Origin: Wolfiporia cocos
Taxonomy: Eukaryota > Basidiomycota > Agaricomycetes > Polyporales > Phaeolaceae
Reading direction: 5' to 3'
DNA: 64,000 bases
NCBI GenBank assembly: GCA_029448655.1
Contig: JACCLO010000031.1
Coordinates: forward strand, 1-64,000
Within the stretch, counting starts at the first letter, position 1, and every line of letters begins with the position of its first letter. This document shows positions 58,493-64,000 of this stretch, piece after piece. Under the pieces are notes generated by a model, which ran no database searches, had not been told where the DNA came from, and saw only the letters and a program-made list of their open reading frames with translations. Position numbers and translations under genes: made by a program.

Positions 58493-61159
58493 ATGTCATC
58501 GGGTTTGAAACGTCCCAGTGACACCCCATCATCACCACGCAAGAAGCCGCGTCCTCAATACAAAACTCTAAAGAGCTTAGTCGAGGAGGCAGCCAAAAAG
58601 GTCAACCGCTTGATTGAACATGTAAAAAAAGAGATATTGCCGCTTCTGCAGGAGGAGGGTCTTGGTACAGTTGGTGCTAAGCTCGCTATGAGTATTATGG
58701 GACTTGTGGTCAGTGCAGCTTCTGCTCCTGGAGAGAAGGAGTTGGGTGAAATGCAGTACTTGGAAGTACATATCAACATCCCAGATGATTACCCAGATAT
58801 GGCAAGTAGGCTTGCTATCTATTCCTGACGTCCCTAGTCCCAAGCTGACATGCACTCAAAAGAGTTACAACTGAATGATTTGAATACACAATATGCGAAC
58901 CTTGCCTTTTATTTCAGGGTACTGCTCAACTCCCTCCCTGCACCATCAGAATTTGCCAAGACGGACGTGTGGGCAGACGTACAAAGAACCCGCGCAGCCA
59001 TCTTATGTATGCGTCCCGTTGAAAAGAGCGGTGTGCCGATATGCACGCTCCACGATGTCTTTCGTCTTTTCCGAATTCGACTTGGCACAGACCTTTCTTC
59101 AGCCACCGATGACCCTATCGCGGTTGCCTCCATCCGTGCTGCCGCCTTATTGTGCAACGAGATGGGAAACCCGTTCGACGATGAGAACGCACGCACAGCG
59201 AAATTTAACGAATGTGTTCAAGGACTGCTCCCTAACTTTAGGCTCAACCACAAATTTTTTCCCAAACTCGACCGTGCCGTATGCAAACCGGATGCAACGT
59301 TGTTCATGGACGAGGAGGAGATCTTCCCAGTTTGCCTGCGTGAGGACAAGCGTGAGGCGGGCGAAACTGACACAGACTAGACTGTGGGACTCACACTATA
59401 ACCTTATAGACGACTTGAAGATGTTGCAGAAGGTTGGTGAGGAGGCTAGTGGGCGCAAGCAGAGATGGTATGTAACTGTGCGAATGCAGAGAACAAATCT
59501 AAGGCTTATCCGCAGTGATAGCCCTACTTATATACATGTTTTGTTTGGTTACCGGTAAGGGAGCCAAACATGAAGGTGGTCTGTGCGCAGACATAACTAA
59601 TATGGTTTAGTCGTAAACTACCATAGACCATGTGCGCCGGTAATGGCCGCACCAGTAAGATCGTTTGTTTGGACCGTAGGTCCATGTTGTGGAAGTGGCT
59701 GTAGCTACGTTAGTAAGCCATGCATGTGATTATTATATTCCGGGATCGGGATATGAGTAATCGTAAGGTCATTGGCATGTGATAACGAGCGGGCCGCTTA
59801 TCCAATTGTACTGACATAGCCCGGTATCGGGATATGAGTAAGGCGCGTGACACCGGAGGTTAGTCCGCTGAGTCATTGACGCGTACAAGCGTGTTATGTA
59901 CGTGTTGTTATGACAAGTGGACGTATACCGCGTTGTGTACGTGTTGTTTGGTTGCGTGTACGTGTAGACGGGCGCTTAGCAGCGTAAATGTCTACAAGGT
60001 TGTAGAAATACCAGATAAATAGGTAAAAATACGGGAAAAATAGTGGCATGTCCCAAATCTGTGACAGAAACTGGCTATGACGTCTACATGCAAGTGGCGC
60101 ACGACTACTCGATTGTGGTCAAAACTCTTCGATGTGCATGAAGGCGGGTGCACCAATGTTTCTCCCATGCTTGTTGGGTATGTACTTTGAACCAAACATA
60201 CATGTTCTTGGGCGCCCTTATGATTATCACACAGGACCCCATCTGTCCATGCAGGGCGGTTTTTATGATGGAGAGGATTACATAGTGGAACCACTAAGTG
60301 CAATGTATTGTATGCTACCAGACGTCACCAAAGAGCGACAGAATCAGCTCGCACGGTTGCTGTATGCGCTCGCTAAAGGAGTAGAGGAGCTGAAGGAGTA
60401 CGTTGCCCAACACAATAATGCCACTGTGGGATCAGGTTAATGTCGTCCTACAGGCTGGCTTCATCAACCGCTGAACCACCCTCATTCCCTTGTGGCACCC
60501 CTCAAATCTACTCATCCTGCACGCTGTATGCCGACACCGCTGCCGACACCGCTGCCGACAAACCAAGCACTGGGACCCTCACATTCAAGAAGCCTCTTGT
60601 CGTCGATCTCAACAACCGAGTGCTGTTCACAGCAACGTTGTCGACGACCTCTGCACGGGAGAAGTTGCCGGAGCAGACACCTGTGGTTGTCAAGCTTGTC
60701 AGCGGTTCCTATGGCGAAGACATACATCGACTTCTGGCGAAGGAAGGCCTCGTGCCTACCCTCCATGGGTGTGTCTGCTTGGAAGGTGCTCCTGTTGCCT
60801 ACATCATGGACCACTTGGATGGGGATTGGAAGCGCTTACACGACCTCTTACGTGATTTAACCCCTCTGTGCCGTAAGGCTATACGGGAATCATTGGAGAA
60901 TGTTCTGAAATTGCTCAAGAAAAAGGGCTTCGTACACGGCGACCTTAGGTCGAGCAATATCATGGCGCGGATCGTTGACGAAGAAAAAGCGGAGATCAAG
61001 GTTGTCGACTTTGATTGGGCGGGCAAAGCCAGTCAGGTATTCTACCCTGCGATGCGCAACGAGTCCATCGGTTGGCCTGGTCGGCCCTGTGGTCCAATTG
61101 AAGCTGAGGATGACCGCGAACTGCTTGATTCGTGGTGGCCACGAGAAACCCATGTCTGA
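58493..61159 (+). pseudogene. Fungal-type protein kinase-like gene split by a solo LTR
   Basis: Exon 1 (58493-58805) opens MSSGLKRPSDTPSSPRKKPR and has a long helix. An inferred 57-nt intron at 58806-58862 joins PDDYPDMA to KLQLNDLNTQYANL. Exon 2 gives LLCNEMGNPFDDENARTAKF and PVCLREDKREAGE, where the LTR 59368-60066 interrupts. Beyond it the frame resumes with TGYDVYMQVAHDYSIVV. After a one-base shift near 60130 come GAPMFLPCLLGMYF, GGFYDGEDYIVEPLS and RLLYALAKGVEELKEYV. A stop at 60438 precedes the last frame, with VVVKLVSGSYGEDIHRLLAK, HGDLRSSNI and DFDWAGKAS, ending at 61159. It is a paralogue of 11718 and 15635, with the same atypical HGD and DFD motifs. LTR, frameshift and stop make it non-functional as written. 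Confidence 0.75.
59368..60066 (-). repeat. Solo LTR, family B, TSD GAAAC
   Basis: This 699-bp LTR begins TGACACAGACTAGACTG and ends CAAATCTGTGACA. It is flanked by identical GAAAC (59363-59367 and 60067-60071). It is almost identical to the 3' LTR of element B, apart from a duplicated GTGTTATGTACGTGTTGTT-type stretch near 59890-59950. Insertion is therefore recent and in coding sequence. Confidence 0.95.
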
Positions 61160-62418
61160 TCGTTGTTTCAAAGAATGCTTCACTCCTCCTTCTCTCGCTA
61201 CATTTGTATGTAGTTTCCATTCTCGATGTGACTATACCAGCAATGCATACAACCAAAAATACTACGGCTGATCATGGTTTCGGTGATTTGCAAGCGATGC
61301 ATTGTTGCGCGCTGGACACCATGCAGACAGTCTGAAGTCGCATACGGAGGCATCAGATCAGCCACAGCCCAGTTAAATTAAATCCAGACACTGGCGGTGG
61401 TCCGTGCTTTCCTTTTTTTGCATTAGACATGTATGACTCCCTTGCACCTGTTTTGAATTATGTACCTTTGTCGTGATTATATGGGCAGCAACACTTGCAG
61501 ATGTTCGATGGTGCAACAAGCTGCAAGGCCAGATTGTAATATTGCACATTGAAATCTGACGCTGTGTGCTGCATCGAAAGGCGGTATACACCGGCTTGAG
61601 ATCCGAGCAGTCATATGATTGCAACTTGTGTATCACGATGCAAATACAATCTCGAGCAATATGCCACAGTGGTCAGCGGTATGGATTGCATGACCCCAGC
61701 TCACATGTCTCTAAGCATGGTTTTAACGGGTCACCACAGGTTGATGATTCCTCATATATTGTATGGATATGTTGGCTCTCTGACAATGTCGAGAACGATT
61801 TGCATGTGGCTTCGCTCATTCTGCGGTCCATTCTTAATATACTTGGCTGTTGCAGATATGGTGACGTGGAAAATGGACGTCTCCCCCAGGTCCTCGCCGT
61901 ACAGCATCTTAGCCAAAGCATAGTGGGGGATATTGTGCTTCTCGAGGTAGGCATTGATCTTGATGTAGTGAACGATTTCATTGATGCATTTGGTCTATAT
62001 CACGTGCTGGTGTGGACCCAATACAATTCTCCAGCCGTAATGCAATAACCATTGCACCAAAAGGGCACAATGCCAACTCTGTTGGCATCGGTGGGTCTCA
62101 GTACTTAAGCTATTATGGCACATGGTCGTGACATGCTCATGACAGTCTAGCAATACTGCTCCTTGATAATGATGCGTTTGACTTGGTCCGCACCCGTCCG
62201 CTCGGCCGACACATCCGTCGCACCAGAGTCCTCAATGGCCATGGAAGAGCTGTCAGCGTCATCTCCGCGTGCTTGCCCATGCAGTGTGAGACTCAACGTA
62301 TAGTTGCATGCAGACCCTTTCCTCTTGCACCACGATGAGGGAGGAGTACTGTTAGAATCCCCCTGAGTCAGGTGCCAATTCTCAGGCAGCAGACACCAGT
62401 AGATCAGCAGCCCCTCCC
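61160..62418 (-). other. Two unidentified coding remnants, otherwise no gene
   Basis: On the minus strand 61690-62010 reads IKINAYLEKHNIPHYALAKM, GEDLGETSIFHVTISATAKY and SHMQIVLDIVREP, which is clearly protein-like but unrecognised. A second frame (62147-62418, minus) reads RGDDADSSSMAIEDSGATDV and ends at 62147; upstream it is cut by the LTR at 62419. A short GDDADSS echo occurs in the minus frame at 40108-40494, too short to mean much. The stretch 61160-61690 shows nothing. Confidence 0.35.
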
Positions 62419-63125
62419 TGTTACGGGTCGAACACCCGTTCGTATATTCGAGTCGCGAATATAGATCGTTCTTCTGCACGTGGGCGTATAGCCGTATGCA
62501 AGGCAAATGCTCGTTAGATGCCTTCAAGTCCTAGGTGAAGTTCCTAGGAGATCGTATAATATCCAATACGCGTTAGAGGATATAATCTGTTCAGGTGCGA
62601 GTCGAATAGAATATAAGACTCGCCTAAGTCCGAGAAGTCAGTGTGCACTTCGAGGACTTAGTCGTTTGGTTGCTCGAGTGAGAAATACTGAGCGTAGTTT
62701 CCTACGTTTGAGAACAAGTATAAGACTTCTTGTTTATACAACAAGGTCGAGCTGAAGAGCCTTGACAATAAGTACATGAGCTTTTATACTACGCTGGGTT
62801 TTAGGGGTCAAGTCCATCCCAGATGCCACCGCTACTATCTACGCTATAGTATCAAACGTTTGATAAGTATGTAGTGATGTATCCGAAACGATAGATAGGG
62901 ATGATGGTGGTTGAACACCATCTATAAGCTAATAAACGATGAAGGTGAAACGGTGGCAGAGTTGGATCTGCCAAAGGTGAAACGCGCCCTACATGCTAAT
63001 ACAACTGGGGATGCGCCCAGTAGAGTCACGAGTAGCCAGGGGGTTGGTTGCGCAACAAGTCCCTGTATCGTATTCGCCCGGTGGTGAGTTCTGTCGATAT
63101 TCGAAAAATTAAAATAACCGTAACA
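62419..63125 (-). repeat. LTR, family D (right copy)
   Basis: The 707-bp LTR runs from TGTTACGGGTCG to ACCGTAACA. It is the inverse of 1-638. On the minus strand the tract AGGGAGGGG directly precedes its start, so it is the 3' LTR of a minus-strand element extending past the window. The motif CAGCCCCTCCCT lies at both edges (62408-62419 and 63127-63138), which is not a 5-bp duplication. Confidence 0.85.
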
Positions 63126-63136
63126 TCAGCCCCTCC

Positions 63137-63992
63137 CTAGGCATTCGTCGGCCTCGACGAATTTTCCAAGTTCCTCTCTTCAGAGTGCCTCGGCGTCCTG
63201 TTCATTGTAGATGTCGCCGTTCCCGCTGAGGGACGGGGTCGTAGGAGTTCGCCATACGAAGTGTTGGCGGCATTCATTCTGTCAATGACCTGGTTGATTG
63301 AGCCCACAAGCTCTGCAAATATAGTCGGGGCAGTCGAGGATCCAGTGGCTAGCGGATCCGCACTGCCGACAGGGTTGTTCAGGCGAGGGCCTTGCTGGTA
63401 CCCGTAGGAAAAGGGATATCTCTGAGATATTCGTTGTGTCGGTATCTCCAGTGGTGAGCGGCGCGGTGGAGGTTCCGTTGCGCCCATGTGGGTAAGGAGG
63501 CGGTGTCTCGTTCGTGCTCCCTCGCACCTCGCTCGAACTCCTCGCGGGTAATGCTCTGCACCGATGGAGATCGTCGAATAGGCGGCGTGCTATTCGCTCT
63601 TCGCTGTCGTTCTGGGGTAGCCCTAGGGCTCGTCGGGCGTGCAGGTGGTTCACGTCTCCCGTTGCCTCCCATACCAGGAATACGTGGCGTCGGGTCTCTA
63701 ACTCCTGTTCGGCGGGCTCTCTGAGTCTTGGTAGGCAGTGGAAATAATACTCTATCGCCCTCCATAAAATCAAACGGCCTTGCAACTCGGCGTCGTTCGT
63801 CGGGGGTGAAAAAGCAGGCGGGTCGTGGTGTGTATTCGGGTCGACCGGGAGTAACGTGCTCGCGATCCTCGAAGTCGTTGAGCGCGTGTCGTAGTCGGGC
63901 CGTCGTGGTGGCGGCCAATCTGTCGATAAGTCTGTTGGTGAGTAATTCGAGTCCCTCTCTCTGCGCTCTGATCTGCCCCTCCATTCGGACAA
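63137..63992 (-). CDS. LTR-element protein with zinc knuckles (gag-like), partial
   Basis: Three overlapping minus frames are open here. The one at 63282-63992 carries IEYYFHCLPRLREPAEQELE and ends in CRQCGSASHWILDC, then CRACGLNQPGH and a stop. That is a first complete CX2CX4HX4C knuckle and a second stopped before its last Cys. The frame at 63379-63984 is basic and disordered (DFMEGDRVLFPLPTKTQRAR, EEFERGAREHERD), and 63137-63487 continues to 12 bp from the LTR. Nucleic-acid-binding gag protein is the likeliest product. Its position beside the 3' LTR, where integrase would be expected, suggests a non-autonomous or rearranged element. Which frame is used, or whether frameshifts join them, cannot be settled here. 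Confidence 0.5.
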
Positions 63993-64000
63993 GGTCCTCG

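Noticed and set aside
1..64000. Telomere or subtelomere position
   Set aside because: No TTAGGG-type repeats were seen at either end; repeat richness alone does not show it.

Overview
The window looks like a transposon-rich stretch of an Agaricomycete (Basidiomycota) genome. The evidence is genes split by introns of about 48-60 nt, several copies of the mushroom-type protein kinase-like family, a basidiomycete-type DDE transposase, Ty3/Gypsy chromoviruses with many solo LTRs, and conserved eukaryotic genes (MSH4 and a probable meiotic axis protein). No rRNA, intact tRNA, CRISPR or bacterial-style operon was found. The species cannot be named from the sequence alone.

Layout. 1-4.9 kb: LTR copies and relics plus tandem repeats. 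5.1-8.5 kb: a decayed DDE transposase gene split by a fold-back MITE whose arms carry tRNA-like promoter boxes. 8.5-11.7 kb: relics. 11.7-17.7 kb: two kinase-family genes on the minus strand, the first truncated by an LTR, the second with one frameshift. 17.9-31.5 kb: nested LTR retrotransposons. Element A (18814-23421) is interrupted by element B (23422-29554), and B is cut by another LTR at 29555 that begins a pile of LTR relics. Both A and B encode pol polyproteins ending in a chromodomain and then a dUTPase. 31.5-35.6 kb: two solo LTRs and a hAT-type MITE, all with exact target-site duplications; one LTR splits a cysteine-cluster gene. 35.9-45.5 kb: broken or partial metabolic genes (HpcH/HpaI aldolase, adenylate-forming enzyme), a Lunapark-like zinc-ribbon exon, a hypothetical gene and an AlkB-like oxygenase.

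46.4-57.2 kb is the conserved core. MSH4 (minus) is followed by an RNase P/MRP Rpp40-like gene, a hypothetical gene, and a long protein with helical repeats, a PH-like domain, a disordered linker and a C-terminal coiled coil. That order resembles Red1/SYCP2/ASY3 meiotic axis proteins. MSH4 and axis proteins both act in meiotic crossover formation, so their proximity fits.

58.5-61.2 kb: a third kinase-family gene, split by a solo LTR with a perfect GAAAC duplication. 62.4-64 kb: an LTR element in inverted orientation to the LTR at the window start. The most unexpected signal is a base-paired hairpin just downstream of the TATA box in at least ten LTR copies of several families, whose stem sequence varies while pairing is kept.
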